Assembly: GCA_009779975.1 (NCBI GenBank)
Contig: WRAY01000006.1
Span: forward strand, 1-64,000
Origin: Bacillota bacterium
Lineage (GTDB): Bacteria; Bacillota; Clostridia; Christensenellales; Pumilibacteraceae
Reading direction: 5' to 3'
DNA length: 64,000 bases
In this document: positions 23,420 through 32,913 of the stretch, piece by piece
Layout: each line of letters begins with the position of its first letter
Position numbering within the stretch: position 1 is the stretch's first letter
Position numbers and translations under genes: made by a program
The notes under the pieces: generated by a model
Told to the model about the DNA's origin: nothing
The model's input: only the letters and a program-made list of their open reading frames with translations
Databases searched by the model: none

Positions 23420-23845
23420 TTATATTTCCTTTGAGTTGTTGTCAATAGCAGTCTCTTTTCTTTCAAGGGATCTGTTTTCAATTTCATTTATTCTTTTTTC
23501 AAGATAGAACATTCTTTGTCGAGCATGCCCAAGCCCAAAAAGAAGAGCAGTGCAAATAAGGTTGCTGATAACAAGAGGTATTAAGATAATTGCATCAATT
23601 CTTAAACTAATCAAGAGTGCAACTATAATCACAAAAGCAACGCTCATAACAAATCCCAATATCGAGAAAAAACTAACTCTTGGAAGATGGGAATCAACTT
23701 CTATGTCAATGTTGTCATTATGTTCTATATGTTCTATTTCACATGATATTTGCAAAACATCATTATTCTCGTTATTGTTTTGCGAATTTTCTCTATCTAT
23801 ATCAGGCATAGTATGTGTTTTTTTGTTATTTTCGTTTGTATCCAC
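23420..23845 (-). CDS. small membrane protein upstream of ogt, function unknown
   Basis: 141 residues, GTG start. The N-terminal ~55 residues are polar, Asn/Glu/Asp-rich and without signal features. Two hydrophobic helices at about 60-82 and 86-106 follow, then a charged, heptad-like tail. There is no Shine-Dalgarno: the -10 box ends 6 nt before the GTG, so the message is predicted to be leaderless. Family not recognised. Confidence 0.65.
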   Translation of the reverse strand: MDTNENNKKTHTMPDIDRENSQNNNENNDVLQISCEIEHIEHNDNIDIEVDSHLPRVSFFSILGFVMSVAFVIIVALLISLRIDAIILIPLVISNLICTALLFGLGHARQRMFYLEKRINEIENRSLERKETAIDNNSKEI

Positions 23846-23851
23846 GATTAC

Positions 23852-23880
23852 ATTATAACATTTTGAAAAAGATAAGTCAA
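23852..23880 (-). promoter_or_regulatory. promoter of the membrane protein-ogt operon (leaderless)
   Basis: On the minus strand: TTGACT (23880-23875), 17-nt spacer, TATAAT (23857-23852), then 6 nt to the GTG start at 23845. Confidence 0.7.
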
Positions 23881-23912
23881 TTAAAATATTGTTTGTTTAC
23901 CATAGAATTTGC

Positions 23913-23941
23913 TTGCTTTTTTTATCAAATTGAAGTATACT
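23913..23941 (+). promoter_or_regulatory. promoter of thrS (nearly leaderless)
   Basis: TTGCTT (23913-23918), 17-nt spacer, TATACT (23936-23941), 9 nt before the ATG at 23951. No T-box leader fits between promoter and gene. Confidence 0.6.
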
Positions 23942-23950
23942 ATACATCCT

Positions 23951-25879
23951 ATGAATATAGTAGTTACTCTAAAAGATGGAAAAACTTTTGAAATTAATAG
24001 TGGGGCAACCCCGCTGGATATTGCAAAACAAATAAGCGAAGCACTCTCAAGAATGGCGGTTTGTGCCAGAGTTAATGGCGAATTGGTTGATTTAAACATG
24101 CAAATCACCAAAAATTGTTCGTTAGAAATTTTGACGCTGAGAGACCCAGAGGGTTTAGAAGTGCTAAGGCACACTGCTGCTCATGTTTTAGCCAATGCCG
24201 TTAAAAATATTTACCCGACAGTAAAACTTGGAATGGGACCTGCGATTAAGAATGGCTTCTATTATGATTTTGATTTTGACACTCCGATTTCTCAAGAAGA
24301 CTTTGTGAAAATTGAAGCACAAATGCAAGCAATCATAAAAGCGGATTTTCCGATTGTTAGAAAAAAAATGACTAAAAAATCTGCCCTTGCAAAAATGAAG
24401 GGCTTTAATGAAACTTATAAAGTTGAATTGATTGGAGATTTGAAAGATAGTAATATTTCGTTTTATGAGCAAGGTAATTTTATTGAATTATGTGCCGGAC
24501 CGCACTTGACATCAACCGGCAAATTAAAACACTTCAAACTCACAAGTTTGGCAGGTGCATATTGGCGCGGCAGTGAAAAAAATAAAATGCTGACCCGTAT
24601 TTATGGGACAGCATTTGAAAAGAAAAATGAACTGGACGAATATTTGATGAAAATCGAAGAAGCGAAAAAGAGAGACCACAACAAGTTGGGAAGAGAGTTA
24701 AAATATTTCATGACTGAGGAAAAAATAGGACAGGGATTGCCGCTGTTAATGCCAAAAGGAGCAACATTATTTAACACTCTTGTGCGTTTTGTTGAGGACG
24801 AAGAGGCAAAAAGAGGCTATCAATTAACTAAAACCCCATTCATGGCAAAAAGTGATTTGTATAAGTTGAGCGGACATTGGAATCTCTACAAGGATGGCAT
24901 GTTCGTTATTGGAAATGAGGATGAAGATGATGAAGTTTTGGCGCTTCGCCCAATGACTTGTCCGTTTCAATACATGATTTACAAAAACGGTCTTAAGAGT
25001 TATCGTGACTTGCCGGTGAGATATAACGAAACTTCAACACTTTTCAGAAATGAATCAAGCGGGGAAATGCATGGATTAATTCGGGTCAGGCAGTTTACTT
25101 TGAGTGAAGGGCATATCATCTGCACTCCGGAACAACTTGAAGAGGAGTTCAAAAAGAGTTTAGATTTGACATACTATATGCTGGATTGTCTTGGTTTTTC
25201 AAAAGATGTTTGGTTTAGATTTTCTAAAAGAGACCCTCAAAATAAAGATAAATATGTCGGAAGCGATGAAGCATGGGAAAAAGCAGAGGGTTTGATGAAG
25301 AAGATACTCGACGATATTGGGTTAAAGTATGTTGAGGCAATAGGGGATGCGGCGTTTTATGGGCCGAAACTTGACATTCAAATGGAGAATGTTTTTGGAA
25401 AAGAGGACACTATCATAACAATACAAGTCGACATGTTTCTATCATCTACTTTTGACATGACATTTGTTGACCAAGACGGCTCAAAAAAGAATCCCTATAT
25501 TATACACAGAAGTTCAATCGGTTGTTATGAAAGAACGATGGCACTTCTTATTGAAAAATACGCCGGAGCATTGCCTTTTTGGATGGCACCCGAACAGGTT
25601 CGAATTTTATCTTTGACGGACAGAAACATTGAATATGTCAATCAGATTGCAGAGAGATTAAAAAATGAAGGCTATCGGACAGATGTTGATGTGAGAGGGG
25701 AAAAAATAGGTTTTAAAATAAGAGAGGCTCAACTTGAAAAAATTCCCTACATGTTAATTGTCGGGGATAAAGACGAAGATATGAAGGTCGTTTCTGTCAG
25801 GTGCAGAAAAAATGGCGATATCGGACAGGTTTCACTTGACGAGTTTTTGTCAAAAATAAAGAAAGAGGCAAGACCTTAA
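23951..25879 (+). CDS. thrS: threonyl-tRNA synthetase
   Basis: 642 residues, normal length. An N-terminal TGS domain (about 1-60), then the editing domain with H-T-A-A-H-V-L-A near 70-77 and C-A-G-P-H near 180 (Zn-type editing site). The class II core has L-R-P-M-T-C-P-F-Q near 335, R-N-E-S-S-G-E-M-H-G-L-I-R-V-R-Q-F, and motif 3 near 530 (H-R-S-S-I-G-C-Y-E-R). The anticodon-binding domain ends the protein. The MNIVVTL start is chosen because it matches the TGS start; the longer reading from 23909 crosses the promoter. Confidence 0.97.
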   Translation: MNIVVTLKDGKTFEINSGATPLDIAKQISEALSRMAVCARVNGELVDLNMQITKNCSLEILTLRDPEGLEVLRHTAAHVLANAVKNIYPTVKLGMGPAIKNGFYYDFDFDTPISQEDFVKIEAQMQAIIKADFPIVRKKMTKKSALAKMKGFNETYKVELIGDLKDSNISFYEQGNFIELCAGPHLTSTGKLKHFKLTSLAGAYWRGSEKNKMLTRIYGTAFEKKNELDEYLMKIEEAKKRDHNKLGRELKYFMTEEKIGQGLPLLMPKGATLFNTLVRFVEDEEAKRGYQLTKTPFMAKSDLYKLSGHWNLYKDGMFVIGNEDEDDEVLALRPMTCPFQYMIYKNGLKSYRDLPVRYNETSTLFRNESSGEMHGLIRVRQFTLSEGHIICTPEQLEEEFKKSLDLTYYMLDCLGFSKDVWFRFSKRDPQNKDKYVGSDEAWEKAEGLMKKILDDIGLKYVEAIGDAAFYGPKLDIQMENVFGKEDTIITIQVDMFLSSTFDMTFVDQDGSKKNPYIIHRSSIGCYERTMALLIEKYAGALPFWMAPEQVRILSLTDRNIEYVNQIAERLKNEGYRTDVDVRGEKIGFKIREAQLEKIPYMLIVGDKDEDMKVVSVRCRKNGDIGQVSLDEFLSKIKKEARP

Positions 25880-25930
25880 AATATGTTGTTAAAGTAAAAA
25901 ATAAGCGATTTTAGGAGATTTTTGTGAGGT

Positions 25931-26407
25931 ATGTCAGACATAGATAGCAAAATTGAACAAATATTGCATGAAAATATGGCAAATGAAGAAGAGGTTCCAA
26001 CAAAAAAACCTTCAGTTTTTGCTCGTTTTAAAAATATATTCATTCCTCAAAAAAAAGAAAAAGATGAGATAAAAGACTCTTTAGAAAAAATCGAAAACCA
26101 AAAAAAAGTGATTGAAGCCAAGAAAGGTGCAGATATTTTATCGAAATATCTTGAACACATTGAAACTCAACTTGACAAAGTTGATGAACAAAATAAACTG
26201 CTCATAGACCATTTGGCGACAGCAAAAGAAAATAATGAGGCATTTATCAATCAAATCACTGCACTATCAAAAACTAATGAAAAACTATCCGAACAATTTT
26301 CATCGTTAAAAAGGCGTGAAAAGGTTGCAAAAATCATAGCAATTATTGCCTCGTCGCTTGCAATAGGTTTTTGGGTTTTTCAGTTTATAAGAATTATAGT
26401 CGGCTAA
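25931..26407 (+). CDS. coiled-coil protein with a C-terminal membrane anchor, unknown
   Basis: 158 residues. A charged N-terminal part with many Lys and Glu, a heptad-like region at about 45-130, and one hydrophobic helix at ~135-155 ending the protein, so the bulk faces the cytosol. AGGAG lies ~20 nt upstream, with GAGGT directly before the ATG. It follows thrS by 51 bp. Family not recognised. Confidence 0.6.
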   Translation: MSDIDSKIEQILHENMANEEEVPTKKPSVFARFKNIFIPQKKEKDEIKDSLEKIENQKKVIEAKKGADILSKYLEHIETQLDKVDEQNKLLIDHLATAKENNEAFINQITALSKTNEKLSEQFSSLKRREKVAKIIAIIASSLAIGFWVFQFIRIIVG

Positions 26408-26486
26408 AATGTAACTAAGGACTTATTTGGCACACACTTCTACTTTCATTAACATATAATAAGTTATGTTAGGCTTTTAGTGCCGA

Positions 26487-27086
26487 ATGAGGAGTGCTTT
26501 GCTAGTAGCGGATATAAATTTAACTAAATCAGTTGACAAAACAAAAAGGTTCAAAGGCGAGATAGACGGTGTCCATTTTTGTGCAATTGTCAACACAGAT
26601 TCAAACGGTCATGAAATAAAGCAGCACATGTCAACTTGTGCAAATAAATTTGTCTATGAATTTGTTGTTGTGATGCTTGATGAGGCGCTGAAATTGTGTT
26701 CCTTGGGCATAAGGAGACCGATAAATGTCATGGGTCACACTGATATCAATTATGTCAGCAAAAGACGAAAAAAAGGCTCTTTGCCAAAAAACATAATCCC
26801 TATGATTTGCAAGGATAGCGAAGTTGATTTTTTGCCTGACAAATTAAAAACTATAAATATCAAACTAAGCATGGGAAAGGGTGAGAATGGAGTTAAGCCT
26901 CAAGGTTTGCGAAAACTTATTCAAACATTAATAGAAAAAAACTATAAAATAAAAGGTATTTATGCCAATTTTTCAGGCTCAAAGAATTCTCAAATCACTC
27001 AAAAACAATTTAATGAATTTCAAAGGATTATTCTGCCTTATAAAGACTGCGGATATAAATTCTATATTTGTTCATTAAATAATTAA
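26487..27086 (+). CDS. conserved-looking protein of unknown function
   Basis: 199 residues, mixed alpha/beta. The start is uncertain: the ATG at 26487 overlaps a GAGGAG, which could instead serve a TTG at 26499 (LLVADINL...). Notable features are an early V-A-D-I-N strand, G-H-T-D-I-N-Y near 92-98 and a lysine-rich second half. A TATAAT box lies at 26455-26460 without a good -35 partner. One base separates its stop from the next gene, so it probably shares a transcript with the folate enzyme. No family recognised. Confidence 0.6.
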   Translation: MRSALLVADINLTKSVDKTKRFKGEIDGVHFCAIVNTDSNGHEIKQHMSTCANKFVYEFVVVMLDEALKLCSLGIRRPINVMGHTDINYVSKRRKKGSLPKNIIPMICKDSEVDFLPDKLKTINIKLSMGKGENGVKPQGLRKLIQTLIEKNYKIKGIYANFSGSKNSQITQKQFNEFQRIILPYKDCGYKFYICSLNN

Positions 27087-27087
27087 T

Positions 27088-27639
27088 ATGAAAAATGAAC
27101 TAAGGAAAAAATTATTTGACATTCGAGCGAATATTAAAAATAGAGATGAAAAAGAAACTCTTGTCATAAACAAAGTGTTAGAATTTATATCAGAAAATAA
27201 TTTTAACACTATTTTGTCATATGTCTCAATGCGATGTGAAGTTGACACAAAAGGAATTATTGAGCATTTAAAAGAGTTTAGTGATATTAATTTGCTAATT
27301 CCATTCACAATCGGAAGCAGTATGAAAGCGGTTGTTTATGAGGGAGAAGAATTAACGGTTGACAAAATCGGTAATGTTTTCGGCATAGAGGACAAGCCCG
27401 AATTTGTTAAAAATATTGAATTGTCAATAACGCCGCTGCTTGGTTTTAATGAAAAAAATCATCGCATCGGATACGGAAAAGGTTGTTATGACCAATATTA
27501 TGCCAGACATACAATTCAAAACAAGATTGGAATCGCCTTTGATGAGCAAGAAATTGAATTTGAGAGAGATAAATTTGATATTCCTTTGGACATAATATTT
27601 ACGCCGACAAGAATTTTAAAACTAAGGAGTAATAAATGA
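27088..27639 (+). CDS. 5-formyltetrahydrofolate cyclo-ligase
   Basis: 183 residues. Converts 5-formyl-THF to 5,10-methenyl-THF with ATP. N-terminal K-N-E-L-R-K-K-L, then C-E-V-D-T-x-x-I near 50-57, and the strong C-terminal motif G-F-N-E-K-N-H-R-I-G-Y-G-K-G-C-Y-D-Q-Y-Y near 122-141, matching the family (R-L-G-x-G-x-G-x-Y-D-R). It starts 1 bp after the previous stop and overlaps rsmD by 4 bp. Confidence 0.92.
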   Translation: MKNELRKKLFDIRANIKNRDEKETLVINKVLEFISENNFNTILSYVSMRCEVDTKGIIEHLKEFSDINLLIPFTIGSSMKAVVYEGEELTVDKIGNVFGIEDKPEFVKNIELSITPLLGFNEKNHRIGYGKGCYDQYYARHTIQNKIGIAFDEQEIEFERDKFDIPLDIIFTPTRILKLRSNK

Positions 27640-28184
27640 GAGTAATAGCAGGTAAATATCGAGGAAAGGTGCTTAATCCTCCTCAACATAAAAACTTCAG
27701 ACCGACAACCGACAGAGTGAAAGAAACCCTGTTTAATATTTTGGTAAGTCGCGGTGCTGTTGAAGATGCGGAAGTTCTAGACCTTTTTTGCGGCAGCGGA
27801 GCATTGGGAATTGAGGCGTTAAGCCGTGGGGCAGTAAAGGCAGTTTTTAATGATGCGGGCTCTCGAAGCATTGCGGTCACAAAAAAGAATTTAGACACTT
27901 GCGGCATCAAATCGCAAGTAATGTGTCTTGATTATTCTGTTGCGCTCAAAAGACTTCAAGGCGAGCAATTTGATTTGATTTTCCTAGACCCTCCATATGA
28001 CGAAACTTATGCTGAAAAGTTGTTCATATTAATTGATGAATACAATATTTTAAGAAAAGACGGCATGATAGTTTTTGAGCATTATATTAAAAAAGACTTG
28101 CAATTTCTTGAAAAAGATTTTATAATAGACAGCAGAGTGTGCGGAAACACAGTTTTATCGTTTTTGGAAAAAAAATCAGCATAA
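27636..28184 (+). CDS. rsmD: 16S rRNA (guanine(966)-N(2))-methyltransferase RsmD
   Basis: 182 residues. M-R-V-I-A-G-x-Y-R-G-K opens the family. R-P-T-T-D-R-V-K-E-T-L-F-N-I-L near 23-37, the SAM-binding V-L-D-L-F-C-G-S-G-A-L-G-I-E-A-L near 47-62, and the catalytic D-P-P-Y near 111-114 are all present. The ATG overlaps the previous gene (ATGAG.TAA region). In many Bacillota rsmD lies directly before coaD; here the MORN gene has been placed between them. Confidence 0.95.
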   Translation: MRVIAGKYRGKVLNPPQHKNFRPTTDRVKETLFNILVSRGAVEDAEVLDLFCGSGALGIEALSRGAVKAVFNDAGSRSIAVTKKNLDTCGIKSQVMCLDYSVALKRLQGEQFDLIFLDPPYDETYAEKLFILIDEYNILRKDGMIVFEHYIKKDLQFLEKDFIIDSRVCGNTVLSFLEKKSA

Positions 28185-28231
28185 AAACAACAAAATCAAA
28201 TGCGTTATTGAGCGCAAAAGGAAATAAAAAT

Positions 28232-30913
28232 ATGCAAACACAAACTTTTGATAATGGGAAATATGTCGGGCAGTTAGTTTATGACGGGAAAAGAAATGTT
28301 AGACAAGGAAGAGGAACATATTATTGGAATAGCGGCGACAGATATGAAGGGGATTGGGTCAATAATTTTATGCAAGGCAAAGGAATTTTTTATTATAATA
28401 ATGGCAATAAATACGATGGTGATTGGGTTAGCGATGTCAGACAAGGTAAAGGAACGCTGTATTATAAAAGCGGTAGTAAATATGTTGGAAATTTTATCAA
28501 TAACAAAATATATGGCAGAGGAATTTATTATGAAAAAGATGGCGATAGGATTGAGGGTGATTGGGTTGATGAAGATGGAAGCGGTAAGGCTACATGGTAT
28601 TTTAATGATGGCAGAAGATACGAAGGGAATTTAGTAAAAATTGAAAGGCATGTTAAAGGAATTTTTTATTGGCCAAGTGGCGATAAATATGAAGGCGACT
28701 TTTTAAACAACCATAGATCAGGAAAAGGAACATATTATTTCGCAGATGGCTCTAAATATGAAGGGGATTGGTTAAATAACTGGCAACATGGCAAGGGCAC
28801 AACATACTTGCCAAACGGCGATATATACATAGGTGAATTTAAAAATGGTGATAGACACGGAAAAGGAATATACAAATTAGACGACGGCAGACAAGTAGAG
28901 GGTGAGTTTGAAGAAGGAGCCTTTGTTCGTGGAACATTTAGGAATGGGCAAAATATAACAAATGTTGTTGTTAAAGACGGCGGTTTTGTTGCTCAGAACA
29001 CTTACTACACATCAATACTGGAATATTATAATAGTTCGTTAAAAAATGGATTGCCACATGGAAAAGGCACTTATAATTATTATAAAGTAAAATCAGACGG
29101 CAATTTTTTGAATGGAAGATTTCATGGAAAACATTCTCTGCAATGGAGGGATGGGAGCAAATCTGAGCGAGAGTATGTTAATGGATTTACGAAAGGTCGA
29201 AGCGTTACTTATTTGAATGACGGTTCAAAAATAGATGGAATTAGTGCTAACAACTTAATGCAAACCGGAAAATTTACTTTTTCGACCGGAAGAGTTGTTG
29301 ACTTTAAAAGGACTGGTGACAGGCGGGTTGGAAATGATGTAATAGCGTTTGATAATGATGATTTTTATGTTGGCGGAATTAGGCATAATGTTCCGCATGG
29401 TGATGGAACATATTATTTTAATCGTTGGGAAACTAATGGAAAAAAATTTTTTTCGGGGAAATTTATTAACGGAGAAAGATATGAAGGAACTTACAATATT
29501 CATGGTTTTCAATACAAAATCGAAAGACCGAAATTAGATGTTGTTACTCAAAATATATCCGGCGGGGACAAGTATGTTGGGAATTTGCTGGATGGTAAAA
29601 GAGATGGCAGGGGAACATACACTTGGGCTGATGGTGGCGTCTATGAAGGAGATTGGGAAGATGGACACAGAACGGGCTATGGAATGAGGATATATTCAAG
29701 CGGAAATAAATATTTTGGTGATTTTAAAGAAGGTAATTGCGAGGGAACAGGAATAGCCTTTATGAATGACGGCATTATTCAAAGCGGCGATTTTGTGAAA
29801 AATAACCTTAGCGGACAAGGAAAAGTATATTTTCCAAATGGAAATTGGCATGAAGGAAAATATGTTGAAGGCAGTAAAAATGGACATGGAACATTCTATT
29901 TTAATGAAAGTTGCTTAGTTCATCACGGGAACATTGTTGGAACTGAAATACATGGAAAGGGGATAAATTATTATTTGGATGGAAGCAGATATGAAGGAGA
30001 ATGGATAAATAGCAAAAAGCAAGGGAAATTTATTCAGTATAGTATTAGCGGGGATAAATATGAATGTATGTTTAGAGATGACAGGCTTGTTTCTTCAGCG
30101 TTAAGCGGAAATGATACGAACTTTAGCGGGACAAATACTCATGCAGACAAAAAAGCAAATGTTGGAGTTTTGGAAGAAGGGTTGCAAAAATACGAAGGTG
30201 AAGTGTTAAATGGAAAGCCATATGGAAAAGGTGTTGCCAGATATTCCAGCGGCAACAGATATGAGGGAATCTTTAAAAACGGAGAAAAAGACGGAAGAGG
30301 TATTTTGTTTCTTAAAGGCGGCGGTAAACTTGAAGGAGAATGGGAAGGTTCTTGGTCAAGCGATTCCAGTTTTTGGATGCATGGCAAATATATTAAAACA
30401 TTTGCAAACGGGGAAAAGAATGAATTGATTTATGAAAAAGGCAGACTCATCTCTCAAAAAAATGTAAAATCAGATAATGATGGTGTTGAAAAAAAAGATA
30501 GCATAACATTAAATCTTGCAGATGGAGGTTATAAAGGTGAGGTATTGAATGGAAAGCCTCACGGAAAAGGTGTTTTGAATTTCAAAAATGGTGATGTTTA
30601 TGAAGGCGATTTTGATAATGGACTCATGCATGGACAGGGAACAATGAGATTTGTAAGCGGGAGTTTTTATAAAGGGAATTTTGTTGATGGAAAAAGAACT
30701 GGCAGAGGACTCGTAAATTTTAAAAATGGAAACAGATATGCCGGAGATTTTCTTGACGACAAAAGAACAGGGCAAGGAAAAATGTTTTTTGCAAATGGGG
30801 ATAAATATGAAGGTGATTTTTTAAACAACAAAATACACGGAGTTGGAACTATGTTTTTAAAGAGTGAAGCAATGCAAGTGGGGAGGTGGGAAGATGACAA
30901 ATTTATCGGATAA
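28232..30913 (+). CDS. large MORN-repeat protein
   Basis: 893 residues from the ATG at 28232, which has AAAGGAA 7 nt upstream; the longer reading from 28139 lies inside rsmD. Nearly the whole length is made of MORN units of ~23 residues (Y-x-G-D-W/F-x-x-x-x-x-x-G-x-G-x-x-x-x-x-x-G), about two dozen or more, with degenerate stretches near 250-420 and 620-650. There is no signal peptide or enzyme domain. MORN repeats form beta-hairpin rods that bind lipids or proteins. The gene overlaps coaD by 20 bp and splits the usual rsmD-coaD pair. Confidence 0.9.
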   Translation: MQTQTFDNGKYVGQLVYDGKRNVRQGRGTYYWNSGDRYEGDWVNNFMQGKGIFYYNNGNKYDGDWVSDVRQGKGTLYYKSGSKYVGNFINNKIYGRGIYYEKDGDRIEGDWVDEDGSGKATWYFNDGRRYEGNLVKIERHVKGIFYWPSGDKYEGDFLNNHRSGKGTYYFADGSKYEGDWLNNWQHGKGTTYLPNGDIYIGEFKNGDRHGKGIYKLDDGRQVEGEFEEGAFVRGTFRNGQNITNVVVKDGGFVAQNTYYTSILEYYNSSLKNGLPHGKGTYNYYKVKSDGNFLNGRFHGKHSLQWRDGSKSEREYVNGFTKGRSVTYLNDGSKIDGISANNLMQTGKFTFSTGRVVDFKRTGDRRVGNDVIAFDNDDFYVGGIRHNVPHGDGTYYFNRWETNGKKFFSGKFINGERYEGTYNIHGFQYKIERPKLDVVTQNISGGDKYVGNLLDGKRDGRGTYTWADGGVYEGDWEDGHRTGYGMRIYSSGNKYFGDFKEGNCEGTGIAFMNDGIIQSGDFVKNNLSGQGKVYFPNGNWHEGKYVEGSKNGHGTFYFNESCLVHHGNIVGTEIHGKGINYYLDGSRYEGEWINSKKQGKFIQYSISGDKYECMFRDDRLVSSALSGNDTNFSGTNTHADKKANVGVLEEGLQKYEGEVLNGKPYGKGVARYSSGNRYEGIFKNGEKDGRGILFLKGGGKLEGEWEGSWSSDSSFWMHGKYIKTFANGEKNELIYEKGRLISQKNVKSDNDGVEKKDSITLNLADGGYKGEVLNGKPHGKGVLNFKNGDVYEGDFDNGLMHGQGTMRFVSGSFYKGNFVDGKRTGRGLVNFKNGNRYAGDFLDDKRTGQGKMFFANGDKYEGDFLNNKIHGVGTMFLKSEAMQVGRWEDDKFIG

Positions 30914-31421
30914 AAAAGCAATAAAAACAGACAAAAAAGTTGCCGTGTTTGCAGGCTCGTTTGATCCGTTTACAATAGGACATTATGATATTGTCAAAAG
31001 GGCATCCGTTTTTTTTGATAAGATTGTTGTCGGAGTTAGTTCTAATTCAATAGGCAAAAAAAGTATAGTAAAAGTGGATGACAGGCTGGAAATTGCAAAA
31101 ATGGCAGTTGATGATATTGTAAATGTCGAGGTTAAAGTGTTTGACGGGCTGCTTACAGATTTTGCGAAAGATTGCGGGTCAGGCGTTATTTTGAGAGGAT
31201 TAAGAACTGCAAATGACTTTGAGCATGAAAAACTTCTTGCGAGCGTTTACTGGGATATAATGCCTGAAATTGAGATATTTTATTTGGCATCGCCGTCTGA
31301 TCTTGCTCATATTTCAAGCACTGTTGTCAGAGAGTTAGCATTATTAGACGCAGATTTACAATACTATGTCACGCATAATTCAATGAAATTGATTAAAAAA
31401 CACTATAGGAGGTTAAATTAA
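30894..31421 (+). CDS. coaD: phosphopantetheine adenylyltransferase
   Basis: 175 residues from the ATG at 30894, preceded by GGAGGTGGGA. Makes dephospho-CoA from 4'-phosphopantetheine and ATP. A-V-F-A-G-S-F-D-P-F-T-I-G-H holds the nucleotidyltransferase H-x-G-H-type motif (here T-I-G-H) near 19-28, G-L-R-T-A-N-D-F-E-H-E near 102-112, and I-S-S-T-V-V-R-E near 138-145. The 15-residue N-terminal extension is unusual. It overlaps the end of the MORN gene. Confidence 0.95.
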   Translation: MTNLSDKKAIKTDKKVAVFAGSFDPFTIGHYDIVKRASVFFDKIVVGVSSNSIGKKSIVKVDDRLEIAKMAVDDIVNVEVKVFDGLLTDFAKDCGSGVILRGLRTANDFEHEKLLASVYWDIMPEIEIFYLASPSDLAHISSTVVRELALLDADLQYYVTHNSMKLIKKHYRRLN

Positions 31422-31422
31422 T

Positions 31423-31899
31423 ATGGCACACAGTATATTAGCGCTGCTTAATGCATTGGAGTCGGAACTAACTGACAAAAAAGGACTTTTTTCAAAAAAG
31501 GTTGACTTAGAGCGGTGTGTTGAAATTTTGTATGAAATGAAAAAGGTGTTTCCCGAGAGTATTAGGGAAGCAGAATATATCATTGCAAACAGAGACAAAA
31601 TGCTCCAAAATGCAGATAGTGTTGCAAAAAACATCATCAAAGAAGCAGAAGAGCGGGCGGAGCACATAATTGACAATTCGGAGTTGATAAAAAGAGCGGA
31701 AGCAGAGGCAAAAAAAATAGTCGATGCCGGTTATATTCAAGCAGAGCAACTGATTGACAAGACAAAAAATCATCTTGACGAAATGTTTAAAGATATTGAG
31801 AGGTACTTGACAAGTAATTTGACGATGGTCAGAAACAATCGTGAAGAACTTCGCGGCACCATGATAATGAAAAGGGATCAAGGGACGATAGATTATTAA
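31423..31899 (+). CDS. coiled-coil protein of the 'ATPase' type found next to coaD
   Basis: 158 residues, AGGAGG before the ATG, 1 bp after coaD. Residues ~50-130 form a charged helix with A-E-A-E-A-K-K-I and A-E-E-R-A-E-H-I runs, reminiscent of F-type ATPase subunit b and DivIVA-like proteins. Clostridial coaD neighbourhoods often hold this gene, usually labelled ATPase although no P-loop is present. It may have a role in division or cell-envelope scaffolding. Confidence 0.7.
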   Translation: MAHSILALLNALESELTDKKGLFSKKVDLERCVEILYEMKKVFPESIREAEYIIANRDKMLQNADSVAKNIIKEAEERAEHIIDNSELIKRAEAEAKKIVDAGYIQAEQLIDKTKNHLDEMFKDIERYLTSNLTMVRNNREELRGTMIMKRDQGTIDY

Positions 31900-31902
31900 C
31901 AC

Positions 31903-32901
31903 ATGTTTGAAAAACGCAAAAAACTCATCACACCTGATGAACTAAAGAAAAGACTTTCGCTTAGTGAGAATTTGAAAAATTTAAGGGAAGAAAAGATTCG
32001 CAAGACAAAAGACATTCTTGCGAATTTTGACAAAAGAAAAGTAGTGATTGTTGGACCTTGTTCGGCAGATGATGAAAAATCAGTCTTTGAGTATGTTGTG
32101 AAATTATCTAAACTTTCCGAAAAAGTTAATGAAAAATTGCTTATTATGTCACGCATACATACCGCAAAACCTCGTTCTCGCAATTTCTACAAAGGTATTT
32201 TACATGACAATGACGATTTATCGATCGGACTTGAGAGACAGCGGGCATTGCATATAAAAGCGTTTGGCGAGAGTGGTATCCCAACATCTGATGAGTTATT
32301 ATATATTGACAATCTTGAGTATTTGGATGATATTGTTTCTTATTTTACTGTCGGTGCAAGAACAAGTGAGAGTCCTATTCACAGATTTGCTGCAAGCGGA
32401 ATAGATATTCCTGTCGGTTTAAAAAATCCAATAAACGGCTCAATGGATTCGTTAATTAATTCTCTTTGCGTTGCTCAGTCTTCCCAAGATTTTATGCATT
32501 TAGGGTATCATGTGAAAACAAGCGGTAATGAATTTGCTCATGCTATTTTAAGGGGGGGGGTCACAAGTGACGGCAAAAACTTTTCAAATTTCGATTTTTT
32601 GAATATTCAGACTTTGCTGGAAAAGCATACAGCAGAAAATCTGAATACTCCTGCTGTTATAATCGATGTTGGGCATTCAAATTCCTGCAAAAACCCTCTC
32701 AATCAGCTGGTTGTTACTGAAAAAATTCTAAAAGTGATGAAGGAAAGTTCAGCATTAGGAGATTTTGTCAAAGGTTTTATGATTGAAAGTTACTTAAATG
32801 AAGGAAAATGTGACAGAACTTACGGAACATCAAGAACTGACGCATGTTTGAGTTTTAAAAACACAGAAAAACTTATATTAAATATTGCAGATAGATTTTA
32901 A
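31903..32901 (+). CDS. aroG: 3-deoxy-7-phosphoheptulonate synthase (type I, AroG-like)
   Basis: 332 residues. First step of the shikimate pathway (PEP + erythrose 4-phosphate). V-G-P-C-S-A-D-D near 49-56 (metal Cys), T-A-K-P-R-S near 82-87 with substrate residues, G-A-R-T-S-E-S-P-I-H near 141-150, L-K-N-P-I-N-G near 161-167, and H-A-I-L-R-G-G near 211-217. The I-L-R-G-G codons contain a G9 run at 32552-32560. No Shine-Dalgarno; the ATG follows the previous stop by 3 bp, which suggests translational coupling. Confidence 0.93.
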   Translation: MFEKRKKLITPDELKKRLSLSENLKNLREEKIRKTKDILANFDKRKVVIVGPCSADDEKSVFEYVVKLSKLSEKVNEKLLIMSRIHTAKPRSRNFYKGILHDNDDLSIGLERQRALHIKAFGESGIPTSDELLYIDNLEYLDDIVSYFTVGARTSESPIHRFAASGIDIPVGLKNPINGSMDSLINSLCVAQSSQDFMHLGYHVKTSGNEFAHAILRGGVTSDGKNFSNFDFLNIQTLLEKHTAENLNTPAVIIDVGHSNSCKNPLNQLVVTEKILKVMKESSALGDFVKGFMIESYLNEGKCDRTYGTSRTDACLSFKNTEKLILNIADRF

Positions 32902-32913
32902 GGAGTGTCAAAT

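Noticed and set aside
23881-23950. T-box leader for thrS
   Set aside because: Promoter elements end 9 nt before the start, so no leader fits; no T-box sequence is seen.
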